Positions 18,252 to 25,937 of a stretch of 64,000 bases of DNA are shown piece by piece. Positions within the stretch are counted from its first letter, which is position 1, and the number at the start of each line of letters is the position of its first letter. The position numbers were made by a program, and so were the translations under genes. The DNA is from a bacterium (GTDB lineage: Bacteria > JAMCPX01). The stretch covers positions 218,388-282,387 of the forward strand of contig JAJYLN010000001.1 in NCBI GenBank assembly GCA_021787665.1, written 5' to 3'. The notes below the pieces were generated by a model. The model saw nothing but the letters and a program-made list of their open reading frames with translations. It was not told the DNA's origin and ran no database searches.

Positions 18252-19367
18252 ATGATTGTTATATGCGACAAGTGCAGTACAAAGTATAAGCTGGACGATT
18301 CCGCAATAACCGAGGACGGCGCGAAGGTACGGTGCTCGAAGTGCGGGAACACCTTCATCGTAAAAAGACCGAGGGCCGAGGATCTACAAAAGATCGCGCA
18401 GCCGGCCGGACAGGATAACCATAACCAGCAGGCCAATATCCATAGCGACCTGGACAGGGCAATCAGCGAGACCCTCAGCGACCTGACCGAACAGCCTCCG
18501 GAGCCGCAGGAGGCATCTGCTCCGACTCCCAACGAGTTCGACTGGTCCAGCCTTTCCGAGGAGAAAAAGGGACCCGGAAAAGAGGAATCCCTGGAGCTCG
18601 AATGGACCCCCGGGGGGCCCTCACCCCAGCGGGAGGAGCCCGTACCGGAACTGCTCGATACCGTCGAGCCGACGCCGAAAAAGGACCCCCCCGTGCAGGA
18701 GACCAAGCATGCTGCGTCGACAGCCGACGCTAAGGTGCCGGATCTCTCCAGCCCGACGGTCGAGCATGCCATAAACGAGTCGATCAGGCAGGACAGGCTC
18801 GAGGACACCTCCGGCACGGTCACCCCCATCATTAAAAAGGTCGTTATCGTGCTCATCACGTTCGTCCTGATCGCCGTGGCTGGCTACTCTGCCTATACGT
18901 ATAAATCCGAGCTTCTTTCCGTAAGCCACACCTTGTACACGAGCGTGTCCGCGTACCTTAGACCGCCCAAGCCGGTGAATATCGGCGTCAGCGTGAGCGA
19001 CGCGAAAGGGTATTTCATGAAGAACGTGAGGGGGCAGCAGTTGTTCGTCATAGAAGGAGACGTGATGAACACCGAGGCGCACACCGTGAGCTTCATAAAG
19101 CTCACGGCGAACATCTCAGACAACAACAATGCTACGATAGCTTCGAAATCCTTCTATGCGGCGAACATACTGACGGACAATGAGCTCAGGACGTTCACGA
19201 GCGATCAGATAAACGCCAAGCTCGCCAACGAGATGGGCCAGTCGCTGAAGAACTTCAACATTCCCCCACAAGGGAAGATACCGTTCATGGTCGTCTTTTT
19301 TGACGTCCCTGATAATCTCACCTCGTTCACGGTAACGCCCTCGGGCGTGCATACCGACGTCCAGTAG
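18252..19367 (+). CDS. MJ0042-type zinc-ribbon membrane protein with DUF3426-like domain
   Basis: 371 residues from the ATG at 18252 (MIVICDKCSTKY); an upstream ATG at 18210 would add 14 residues before the zinc finger and is unlikely. The N-terminal ribbon has CDKC and CSKCG four-cysteine ligands. Residues 45-195 are Pro/Glu-rich and probably disordered, a membrane helix lies near 205-225, and the C-terminal ~140 residues (VFVIEGDVMN-like LFVIEGDVMN, NFNIPPQGKIPFMVVF) match DUF3426. The topology, cytoplasmic zinc ribbon plus single helix plus periplasmic domain, recalls GltJ/AgmX of the Myxococcus gliding machine, though the C-terminal domain differs. Partner unknown; next gene follows after three bases. 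Confidence 0.82.
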   Translation: MIVICDKCSTKYKLDDSAITEDGAKVRCSKCGNTFIVKRPRAEDLQKIAQPAGQDNHNQQANIHSDLDRAISETLSDLTEQPPEPQEASAPTPNEFDWSSLSEEKKGPGKEESLELEWTPGGPSPQREEPVPELLDTVEPTPKKDPPVQETKHAASTADAKVPDLSSPTVEHAINESIRQDRLEDTSGTVTPIIKKVVIVLITFVLIAVAGYSAYTYKSELLSVSHTLYTSVSAYLRPPKPVNIGVSVSDAKGYFMKNVRGQQLFVIEGDVMNTEAHTVSFIKLTANISDNNNATIASKSFYAANILTDNELRTFTSDQINAKLANEMGQSLKNFNIPPQGKIPFMVVFFDVPDNLTSFTVTPSGVHTDVQ

Positions 19368-19370
19368 CCT

Positions 19371-20141
19371 ATGTCCGTAAAGGATACTGAACGAATCGCG
19401 ACAGAGCTGCTGGACAAGCTGTCGGCGTACCGGGAGCCTGCGATTCGGGAAGGCGTATTCTCACAGAAGATAAAGGAGCTCCCCCTGGAAACAGTCGTCG
19501 ACATCATCATGTATGTCGTAGACAGAGCGTACCGTAAAGAAGAGCGGTTCACCGACACCATGGGGATGTTCACGGACAAGATGCTCCTGCGAGACGCACT
19601 CGGGGAAAAGGGGATGTACCTGCTGGCAAGACTTGCTGCCGAGAGAGGGTACGATGCGCTGTTTGTCTTCCTGATCGATCGTGCACACAGGAACAAACAC
19701 GGGCGGGGCCGCAGCGAGATCGACGAGCCGCTCCCCGAACCTGGTATAGCCGGTATGCCGCTCGGATTGAGGAAATCGCTCTCAAAATCCCACGACAGAA
19801 ACACCCTCGGCAAGCTCCTGTATGACCCGGCACCATCCGTGGTAGGCATACTGCTGGACAACCCCAGGACCACAGAGTCCGATGTCGTAAAGATCGTCGC
19901 ACGGAGGCCGAACTCCGGAGACATCCTGAGGACGGTCTACCGGCATGAGAGGTGGAAGCACAGATACGCGGTCCAGTGCGGCCTTGCCATGAACCCCTAC
20001 ACGCCCACCGAAATCACCATGCGGATACTCCCGTATTTATTGAGCTTCGATCTCATAACGATCATCAATGACACGCGGCTGCCCAACACCGTGCGTGAGC
20101 AGGCAAGGGCTATCTTTCCCCGGCACGGCGCAGCCGTATAA
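19371..20141 (+). CDS. Helical repeat protein of unknown function
   Basis: 256 residues, soluble, mostly helical. Residues 140-250 read like HEAT/LRV-type repeats (LLYDPAPSVVGILLDNPRTTESDVVKI and ALAMNPYTPTEIT-like spacing), a pattern seen in uncharacterised proteins of delta-type bacteria. No catalytic motif is visible. It begins three bases after the zinc-ribbon gene and shares its transcript, which suggests they work together; a hairpin terminator follows. I cannot assign a function. Confidence 0.72.
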   Translation: MSVKDTERIATELLDKLSAYREPAIREGVFSQKIKELPLETVVDIIMYVVDRAYRKEERFTDTMGMFTDKMLLRDALGEKGMYLLARLAAERGYDALFVFLIDRAHRNKHGRGRSEIDEPLPEPGIAGMPLGLRKSLSKSHDRNTLGKLLYDPAPSVVGILLDNPRTTESDVVKIVARRPNSGDILRTVYRHERWKHRYAVQCGLAMNPYTPTEITMRILPYLLSFDLITIINDTRLPNTVREQARAIFPRHGAAV

Positions 20142-20156
20142 TCGTCCTTGATCCTC

Positions 20157-20181
20157 CCCCTTTGTCAAAAGGGGAATTTTT
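20157..20181 (+). terminator. Rho-independent terminator
   Basis: CCCCTTT (20157-20163) pairs with AAAGGGG (20168-20174) around a four-base loop and is followed by AATTTTT. It ends the zinc-ribbon / repeat-protein transcript. Confidence 0.7.
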
Positions 20182-20225
20182 CTGATTGCAGGAATGGGCG
20201 GGATGTCTTCGGGCACGACTCGGCA

Positions 20226-21266
20226 TCAGAATGTCCGTACGGTATCGTAGGAAGTCGTGCGCTGGACCGGCGTAAAGCCGGCGTCCCGAATCAGATGCAC
20301 GATCTCGTCCTCCTGGGCGACGAGCCTGTGTCCGGCGAGCCGCATGACGTTCTCCTCGAACAGCAGGCTCCCGAAATCGTTCGCACCGAAGTACAGCGAT
20401 AGCTGGCCTATGTCTTTGCCCTGCGAGGACCACGAAGCCTGGATATTCCTGAAGGTGTCGAGGTAGAGCCTTGCGATGGCGAGTATCCGCAGATAGGTCT
20501 CGGCACTGTGTCTGGTCACTATACGTCTGCCGAGTGCAGTATTGGCCGGCTTAAAGTCCCACGCTATAAACGCCGTAAACCCACGGGTCCTGTCCTGGAG
20601 ACCGCGCAGCCTGTCGAGATGCTCTATGACTTCCTCCGGCGTCTCGACGTGACCGTACATCATAGTAGCGGTCGTCGGTATGCCCATGGTGTGTGCCGTC
20701 TCCATGACGGAGAGCCATGCAGCGACCGGCGGCTTAGCCGGACTGATCTCTGACCTGACCCTCTCCGTGAGTATCTCGGCGCCCCCCCCCGGCATGGACA
20801 TCAGCCCGGCAGATTTTAATGCGGCAAGGACGTCCCGTTCGCTCATCCCGGATACACCTGCCATCCTGATAATCTCCGGCGGCGAGAAGGCATGGATATG
20901 TATGTCCGGAAAGCGGTCCCTGATGAATGCGATCATTCCGGTGTAGTAATCAAGGCCGAGGTCAGGGTGCATACCGCCCTGCAGAAGCACGGTCGTAACA
21001 CCGTGTTCCCGCGCCACAGCGAGCTTCTTCTCCAATGCCTTTTGGTCCATGACATAGGCTTCTGTATGGCCCTTCGGTCTGTAGAACGCACAGAAGAGAC
21101 AGCCGACGTCGCACACGTTCGTGTAGTTGATGTTCGTGTCCATCACGAAGCTCACCACCTGGTTCGGGTGCATCTCCATCCTCGCCTGGTGTGCGCGGCT
21201 ACCCAGCGAGAGGAGTGGCTCGGATGTGAGCAGCCTCAGTGCGGTTTCCTTATCAAGCCTCTTCAT
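20226..21266 (-). CDS. mqnC: Cyclic dehypoxanthinyl futalosine synthase
   Basis: 346 residues, radical SAM. The cluster motif is CDVGCLFCAFYR (near residues 53-64), followed by LLQGGMHPDLGLDYYTGM, which separates MqnC/MqnE from other family members; the C-terminal half has ETYLRILAIARLYLDTF and IQASWSSQGKDIGQLSLYFG, as in MqnC. It closes the ring of dehypoxanthine futalosine in menaquinone synthesis. This fits an anaerobe respiring with menaquinone. Separated by a strong terminator from the upstream minus-strand operon. Confidence 0.92.
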   Translation of the reverse strand: MKRLDKETALRLLTSEPLLSLGSRAHQARMEMHPNQVVSFVMDTNINYTNVCDVGCLFCAFYRPKGHTEAYVMDQKALEKKLAVAREHGVTTVLLQGGMHPDLGLDYYTGMIAFIRDRFPDIHIHAFSPPEIIRMAGVSGMSERDVLAALKSAGLMSMPGGGAEILTERVRSEISPAKPPVAAWLSVMETAHTMGIPTTATMMYGHVETPEEVIEHLDRLRGLQDRTRGFTAFIAWDFKPANTALGRRIVTRHSAETYLRILAIARLYLDTFRNIQASWSSQGKDIGQLSLYFGANDFGSLLFEENVMRLAGHRLVAQEDEIVHLIRDAGFTPVQRTTSYDTVRTF

Positions 21267-21306
21267 GTTGCATTAACCATCACTGTTCATGACCGTCACA
21301 GGACAA

Positions 21307-21344
21307 AAAGGGGAAAAGTTTTCGTCAAAAAACTTTTCCCCTTT
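21307..21344 (-). terminator. Strong rho-independent terminator of the Glt/Nfs-like operon
   Basis: A perfect 16-base inverted repeat (21307-21322 with 21329-21344) around a six-base loop. On the minus strand it continues into a T run (A run at 21305-21309 on the plus strand). It lies 26 bases beyond the last gene of the operon and insulates mqnC. Confidence 0.88.
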
Positions 21345-21369
21345 GACCAACAGCAGGGTCTCACCTTCA

Positions 21370-22728
21370 TCAGGTGCCCGCCGGAACGAAGATGAACGGA
21401 AATTTCACGTCGACAGTCCCGCTGTACGGCCGGGGGAATATCCAACGCCGTATGACCATCGCGATGCACTGCTCGACGTCCTTCTCGTGCATGGTCGTTC
21501 CGATAATCTTCGATGACATGACCGAGCCGTCCGTCCCGATCATGAACTCGACCACCACCTTGCCCTTCAGCTCGGGGTTCTTCTTCAGTCCCTTTTCATA
21601 GCAGTATTTCACCGAGGCCAGGTTTGCGTTTACGACCTGTCGGATGATATCGCCGGAGAGTCCGCCCCGGACACTCAATTCGCCTTCGGAGGTATTTGCC
21701 ACCTTCGCGAGTTTACCGCCGCGTCCGCCACCGAGACTGAGCGACTTGCCCGCTCCGCCACCTATATCTGCAATAGTGGCGGTCCCTCCCGCAAGTCCTG
21801 TGCCCCGCGCCTCCTTCAATTCACCGGCGCCGCCAGCGACCTTAAACCCCCCTATGCCTTTCAATGCCTTATTCAGGGACATTGCCGATGACTTCGAGAG
21901 CACGTCAGCACTCGCGCCCGTGCTCCTCTTCCTTGATACAATGAGCGCGAGCAGCCCCTTCGCGCTAACAGCGGCCCGCATCTGTTTCCTGGTGGGCTTC
22001 TGCGGCGCCGCGCCGTGCCTCGCCTCGCCAGCGCCAGCCCCCCCACCCTTCTCCGGCGTGGGCTTCGTCTCGGCCTTCTGCGGCGCCGGTGCCGCCTTCG
22101 CAACCTTGACCGGCTTGGGCGGCTGGATGAGCAGTTTTGCGAGCCTCGGCGGAATACCCTGGAACTCTGCGGGCCCGCGCATTTGACTCACATTCATGGT
22201 GTTGACCATATAGACGAACCCTGTCGTCAGTATGGTCACGATGACGAGGATGGCATAGAACAATCTGCTCTCCCGCTCTACATACTTTCTCTTGAACTCC
22301 TTGGGGAGCTTCGCCTTTACTATCTTGATGGGCTTGGGAGGAGGCGGAGGAGGAGCGGCAAACTCGAACTCTATCCTCAGGGTGCCTATCACGAGGCTAC
22401 CCTTCGTATCTTCCGATAGGTATAGCTTTAAAGCCCTCTTGCTGTTGGCAGGGTTATAGAACCTGCCGAGGTCCTTGATCTCCAGAGTGGTCTTGGAAGT
22501 CGAAATGGTGCCATTGATCCAGAGAGGTATCTTCAGATAAAAAGTTCGGCCCTTCTTTACACAGAGGCGATGCGAGGCAGGCATCTCCTTCGTCTTTAAC
22601 ACCACATCGTTGTCTTCCGATGTACCGATGGAAATCGACTTGTTCGTGAGGTAGATGACGTCGGGCCTCTCCTCACCTTTATAAATTACAAATCTCGGTA
22701 CTAATGCAGGCATCTTTTTGTCAGGCAT
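21370..22728 (-). CDS. FHA-like domain / TonB-like (AgmX/PglI C-terminal) protein, GltG/NfsG-like
   Basis: 452 residues: an FHA-like beta domain (about 10-125, with SISIGTSEDNDVVL and ASHRL), a proline run (125-133), one membrane helix (156-176), a Pro/Lys then Gly-rich stretch (200-350), and a C-terminal TonB-like domain (about 357-450) with IIRQVVNANLASVKYCYE and WIFPRP, the AgmX/PglI tail. The residue after the FHA glycine is Thr (IGT) where phosphothreonine-binding FHA domains have Arg, so phospho-binding is doubtful. In Myxococcus, GltG and NfsG share this layout and link the Tol-like motor to periplasmic parts; I infer the same here. Last gene of the operon. Confidence 0.87.
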   Translation of the reverse strand: MPDKKMPALVPRFVIYKGEERPDVIYLTNKSISIGTSEDNDVVLKTKEMPASHRLCVKKGRTFYLKIPLWINGTISTSKTTLEIKDLGRFYNPANSKRALKLYLSEDTKGSLVIGTLRIEFEFAAPPPPPPKPIKIVKAKLPKEFKRKYVERESRLFYAILVIVTILTTGFVYMVNTMNVSQMRGPAEFQGIPPRLAKLLIQPPKPVKVAKAAPAPQKAETKPTPEKGGGAGAGEARHGAAPQKPTRKQMRAAVSAKGLLALIVSRKRSTGASADVLSKSSAMSLNKALKGIGGFKVAGGAGELKEARGTGLAGGTATIADIGGGAGKSLSLGGGRGGKLAKVANTSEGELSVRGGLSGDIIRQVVNANLASVKYCYEKGLKKNPELKGKVVVEFMIGTDGSVMSSKIIGTTMHEKDVEQCIAMVIRRWIFPRPYSGTVDVKFPFIFVPAGT

Positions 22729-22762
22729 ATGCTCCCTTTATTGAGTCTCCCGTGCCGGTCCG

Positions 22763-23257
22763 CTATGAAGTTGTCTTTTGCAGTACTTCCAGGTTTATGG
22801 TGTTATAGCCCGCCTGGCCCGCCGTGTACATGATCTTTTCGAGGAGCCTGAACGGGATCGACTTGTCTGCCTGGATCATCATCTCGCCCCTGAACGGATT
22901 GGCCCCCTTGCTCAATCTCTCTATCTCCAGTCCCTTATCGGCCTCCTTTTTGAGCGAGGCGTAGAGGTCCGTGAGGAGCATGTTCTGCGATGTCATGTCC
23001 GCCGGCCCTACCGCTTCCACCTCTTTGCCCTCGACAAGCATGTACTTCTGCGTTACGGCAACGGTCAGGACGGCCTGCGGCTGCTTCTGGGACGTGGAAG
23101 TCGGCAGTCTGAGGTTCTGCGCCACGTTGCCCACATATCCTGTGGAAGAATAATTCTTGAGCAGAAACACCACGAGGATAGTGAACATATCGATCATCGG
23201 CGTCAGATTCAGGGAAATGGACGAGTGTTTCCTCTCTTTTGTTCTTCTGCGCATCAT
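22763..23257 (-). CDS. ExbD/TolR family motor protein (first of two)
   Basis: 164 residues with a basic cytoplasmic N-terminus, a single helix and a periplasmic domain. SLNLTPMIDMFTILVVFLL carries the proton-path aspartate Asp23. It would form, with the adjacent TolQ homologue, a proton-driven inner-membrane motor. The periplasmic part includes ANPFRGEMMIQADKSIPFRLLEKIM, the usual TolR-like fold. Its start abuts the stop of the other ExbD gene, so the two are coupled. Two different TolR proteins beside one TolQ is also the arrangement of AglR-AglQ-AglS. Confidence 0.92.
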   Translation of the reverse strand: MMRRRTKERKHSSISLNLTPMIDMFTILVVFLLKNYSSTGYVGNVAQNLRLPTSTSQKQPQAVLTVAVTQKYMLVEGKEVEAVGPADMTSQNMLLTDLYASLKKEADKGLEIERLSKGANPFRGEMMIQADKSIPFRLLEKIMYTAGQAGYNTINLEVLQKTTS

Positions 23258-23764
23258 TTATTTTACGACCTCCCCTATCGAGATATCCGGGAACAGGGCC
23301 ATCGCTCTCTTCTGACCGTTCTCCGTGACTATCGCCTCCCGTAGCGTGTCCATGACGTGGATCAGGATATCGTACTTTATGTCAGGCTCCGAGAGCAGGA
23401 TAACGTCCGTGGTGTCCGGGTACATCTTCTTTATCTCGATGAGCTTTTGAGACAGGGCGTCGTAGTCGTAGCCGCCGTTCTTCAGCGTTATCTCCGGCAG
23501 CACTGCCCCGGAGCCGCCGATGGTAAACCCCGTGTGCCGGATCGCGACCGTAAGGGTGATGCTCGGTTTCTGCTCCTGCTGGGCCGGGGCCACGGTCGGC
23601 GCGCTTGCCGACGGCAGGTTTATGTTCAGTATCGCAGCCGGGGCAACGATGATCGTCGCTATCAGAAAGACGATAAGGGTCACGAGAAAGTCGATGTATG
23701 GCGTAAGGTTGAGCTTCAGCTCTTCCCTCTCCATATGGCTGCGCCCGGAGGGCTTCTGTATCAT
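23258..23764 (-). CDS. ExbD/TolR family motor protein (second of two)
   Basis: 168 residues. LKLNLTPYIDFLVTLIVFLI gives the motor aspartate Asp25; a single helix and a periplasmic domain with PDTTDVILLSEPDIKYDILIHVMD follow. Sequence differs substantially from its neighbour, so this is an old pair rather than a fresh duplication. Start abuts the TolQ stop with no gap. Expected to bind peptidoglycan or the periplasmic partner and gate proton flow. Confidence 0.92.
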   Translation of the reverse strand: MIQKPSGRSHMEREELKLNLTPYIDFLVTLIVFLIATIIVAPAAILNINLPSASAPTVAPAQQEQKPSITLTVAIRHTGFTIGGSGAVLPEITLKNGGYDYDALSQKLIEIKKMYPDTTDVILLSEPDIKYDILIHVMDTLREAIVTENGQKRAMALFPDISIGEVVK

Positions 23765-24403
23765 CTATCCTCTCCTGAGGTGCGTAACGAGGTTCAGGAA
23801 CTTTATGGAGAGTTCGTCTATTTCGTCGATGATGGAAGACTGCCGCGTAAACAGGTACGCGTGGGACATCATGAAGATGATCGCAAGAAACAACCCGAAT
23901 GCCGTGTTGTTCATAGCCATCGATATACCGTACGCGAGCAGCGACGCCTTCTGCGCGGGGTCCGCCTGTGCGACAGCGGCGAACGCCTTGATAAGGCCCG
24001 TTATCGTCCCCAGCAGTCCGAACAGCGTGGAGACGTTCGCGAGCATCGCGAGGTAGTGCGTCCTCTTCTCCACGATCGGTATAATCTCGAGCGTCGACTC
24101 GTCCATCGCGTTCTGGATGTTCTTATCGCTCTCGTGGAACCGGTCGATGGCCACGGAGAATATCCTCGCAACCGGCGCTTTCGTCGAATCGCACAGCATC
24201 TTCGCCTCGTTTATCTTTCCCTCCGTCACATACCGCTTGACCTTGTCCCAGAAGGCCTTGCCGTTGAGATTCCACAGGAACACGAGCACGATAAACCTCT
24301 CTATCACGATCGACAGACCTATGACCGCCACGATCAGTATGGCGTACATAAACGGTCCGCCTTGCTTAAAGAAATCTATCAGAAAGTTTAATGGTCCGCC
24401 CAT
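23765..24403 (-). CDS. MotA/TolQ/ExbB proton channel family protein
   Basis: 212 residues with three membrane helices (about 18-38, 118-140, 155-178). LFGLLGTITGLIKAF and SMAMNNTAFGLFLAI are the conserved TolQ channel helices with the polar Thr residues that line the proton path. It forms the stator ring around the two ExbD/TolR proteins. The start overlaps the 3' end of the upstream 105-residue gene by 16 bases. AglR of the gliding motor is the closest functional analogue I can name, by context. Confidence 0.93.
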   Translation of the reverse strand: MGGPLNFLIDFFKQGGPFMYAILIVAVIGLSIVIERFIVLVFLWNLNGKAFWDKVKRYVTEGKINEAKMLCDSTKAPVARIFSVAIDRFHESDKNIQNAMDESTLEIIPIVEKRTHYLAMLANVSTLFGLLGTITGLIKAFAAVAQADPAQKASLLAYGISMAMNNTAFGLFLAIIFMMSHAYLFTRQSSIIDEIDELSIKFLNLVTHLRRG

Positions 24404-24705
24404 TTTTCCTCCTCTTTCCTAAATGTTTTGTCTTTCATTGTCTTGAATATCTTCTTCGAAAAGTCTTTCGAGTCCTCCTCGAGAGGCGTGGTCTCGTATA
24501 TCTGTGCAGAGGACTTATGAATGATGTACATAGCCTGAGGCTTCGGCAGCCTGCCCCGTACCAGGAAGCCCGAGAGTTTGACCCGCTCCTTCAGTAAGGC
24601 GCTCTCCTCTTTCTTTTTCTTTGCAGGCCCCGCTCCCAGGGACACGCCCGCAGTCATCACGAGAATCATGCCTACCACAACGGCCATTTTAAGCAAGGTT
24701 TTCAT
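24388..24705 (-). CDS. Small exported Lys-rich protein of the Glt/Nfs-like operon
   Basis: 105 residues: a clear signal peptide (about 1-24, ending SLGAG), then a highly charged stretch (AKKKKEE) and a compact domain with LSGFLVRGRLPKPQAMYIIHKS. No known family. It overlaps its neighbours at both ends (ATGA with the TPR gene, 16 bases with tolQ-like), so it is under strong coupling and is likely a real structural or accessory part of the machine. The motif RGRLPKPQAMYIIHK would be a useful search seed. Confidence 0.72.
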   Translation of the reverse strand: MKTLLKMAVVVGMILVMTAGVSLGAGPAKKKKEESALLKERVKLSGFLVRGRLPKPQAMYIIHKSSAQIYETTPLEEDSKDFSKKIFKTMKDKTFRKEEEKWADH

Positions 24706-25937
24706 TTACCCATACCTTTCCCGCCTGGGGAGACCGTCGGCTCCGTGAAGACGCGAACTGCCGTCGGCGTCGGGGCAGTCGTACCGGACACCGGAGACGA
24801 GACCGTCGGCGTCGGGGCAGTCGTACCGGACACCGGAGACGAGACCGTCGGCGTCGGGGCAGTCGTACCGGATACCGGAGACGAGACCGTCGGCGTCGGG
24901 GCAGTCGTACCGGACACCGGAGACGAGGTCGTCGCGGTAAACACGATTGGTGCGGCCGGTGCAGCATTACCGACGCTCGACTCGGCAAGCTGAAGGTTCA
25001 TGATTTGCCTCTTCACCTGCACCCGCTGCTTGTCGTCCGGGGGCAGCAGCGACTCATACGTCTCGAGGTAGTTGATAGCGTCAGGGTAGTTATGAAGGTA
25101 CCCCTGCTCGAGCACCGCCAGATTGAAGTACGCGTCCTTAAAGGCCTGGTCTATCATGATCGCTTTCCGGTAGCAGAATTGCGCGTCCTTGTAGTCGCCC
25201 AGGAACCGGTATGCAACGCCCAGGTTGAGATAACAGTAGGTACAGTCCGGGTTTTTCAGGATCGCCCTGCTGAAATATCGAATGGCGTCATGGTAGGCAC
25301 CGATGTCCGAATAGACAATGCCGATGTTGTTCAGTATTACCGGATCGTCCGGCTGAATCGCGCTCGCCTTCGAGAACGACTCGAGGGCAAGGTCCTTTCT
25401 GCCGAGCTTGTAGTAAACCGTGCCGAGCTTGTTATACACGTACGGATCATTCGGGTACCTGCTTTCCAGCTCCTTTAGGATCGACAGTGACAGCTCGGTA
25501 AGCCCGGTCGAGAGATACGCGTCCGAGATATCTTCGAGTATGTCCTTATGGCTGAAGTATTTCTCCTTCAGGCCCTGGATGAGCTGGATGGTCTTATCGG
25601 ACTTACCCGCGACCTGATAGGCATGCGCGAGTGCCATGATGATATAGGAATTGCCGTCGGTCGCTTTCATCCCTTCTTCGCCGTAGCTGATTGCATCGTT
25701 CACGTCGCCCTTTTCGGTAAGCCACCGTACGAGGTCGATGTACGCTATTGTTAGCCTGTTGTTGAGCCTCACCTCCCGTTCCAGCATACCTATCGCCTGG
25801 TCCGTCTTTCCGGACCGGTAGAGCTTCTCTGCCCGGTGCACCGTATCCAACGATTCGATCCCCCGGTTCATCGCCGGAAGACCGGACACCGGCAGCAGGA
25901 GCAGCACACCTATCATGAGAAGTGAACGCCGTATCAT
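24702..25937 (-). CDS. Exported TPR protein with Pro/Thr repeat tail
   Basis: 411 residues. Signal peptide (1-20), then about eight to nine TPR motifs (residues 28-300; for example DPVILNNIGIVYSDIGAYHDAIRYFSRA) and a low-complexity tail of four copies of VSSPVSGTTAPTPT. No lipobox. TPR proteins in Glt and Nfs systems scaffold the periplasmic part of the complex. The tail is encoded by a 42-base tandem repeat and could vary in length between strains. The start shares one base with the stop of the 1069-residue gene. Confidence 0.85.
   Translation of the reverse strand: MIRRSLLMIGVLLLLPVSGLPAMNRGIESLDTVHRAEKLYRSGKTDQAIGMLEREVRLNNRLTIAYIDLVRWLTEKGDVNDAISYGEEGMKATDGNSYIIMALAHAYQVAGKSDKTIQLIQGLKEKYFSHKDILEDISDAYLSTGLTELSLSILKELESRYPNDPYVYNKLGTVYYKLGRKDLALESFSKASAIQPDDPVILNNIGIVYSDIGAYHDAIRYFSRAILKNPDCTYCYLNLGVAYRFLGDYKDAQFCYRKAIMIDQAFKDAYFNLAVLEQGYLHNYPDAINYLETYESLLPPDDKQRVQVKRQIMNLQLAESSVGNAAPAAPIVFTATTSSPVSGTTAPTPTVSSPVSGTTAPTPTVSSPVSGTTAPTPTVSSPVSGTTAPTPTAVRVFTEPTVSPGGKGMGK
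24763..24930. repeat. Tandem repeat, four 42-base units in a coding region
   Basis: Four contiguous 42-base units, nearly identical, in frame with the TPR gene, each encoding 14 residues (VSSPVSGTTAPTPT). Because 42 is a multiple of three, copy-number change would lengthen or shorten the Pro/Thr linker without frameshift. Near-identity points to recent expansion. Confidence 0.95.

Noticed and set aside
24763-24930. Regular repeats that might suggest a CRISPR array
   Set aside because: Units are contiguous 42-mers with no spacers and encode a protein linker.
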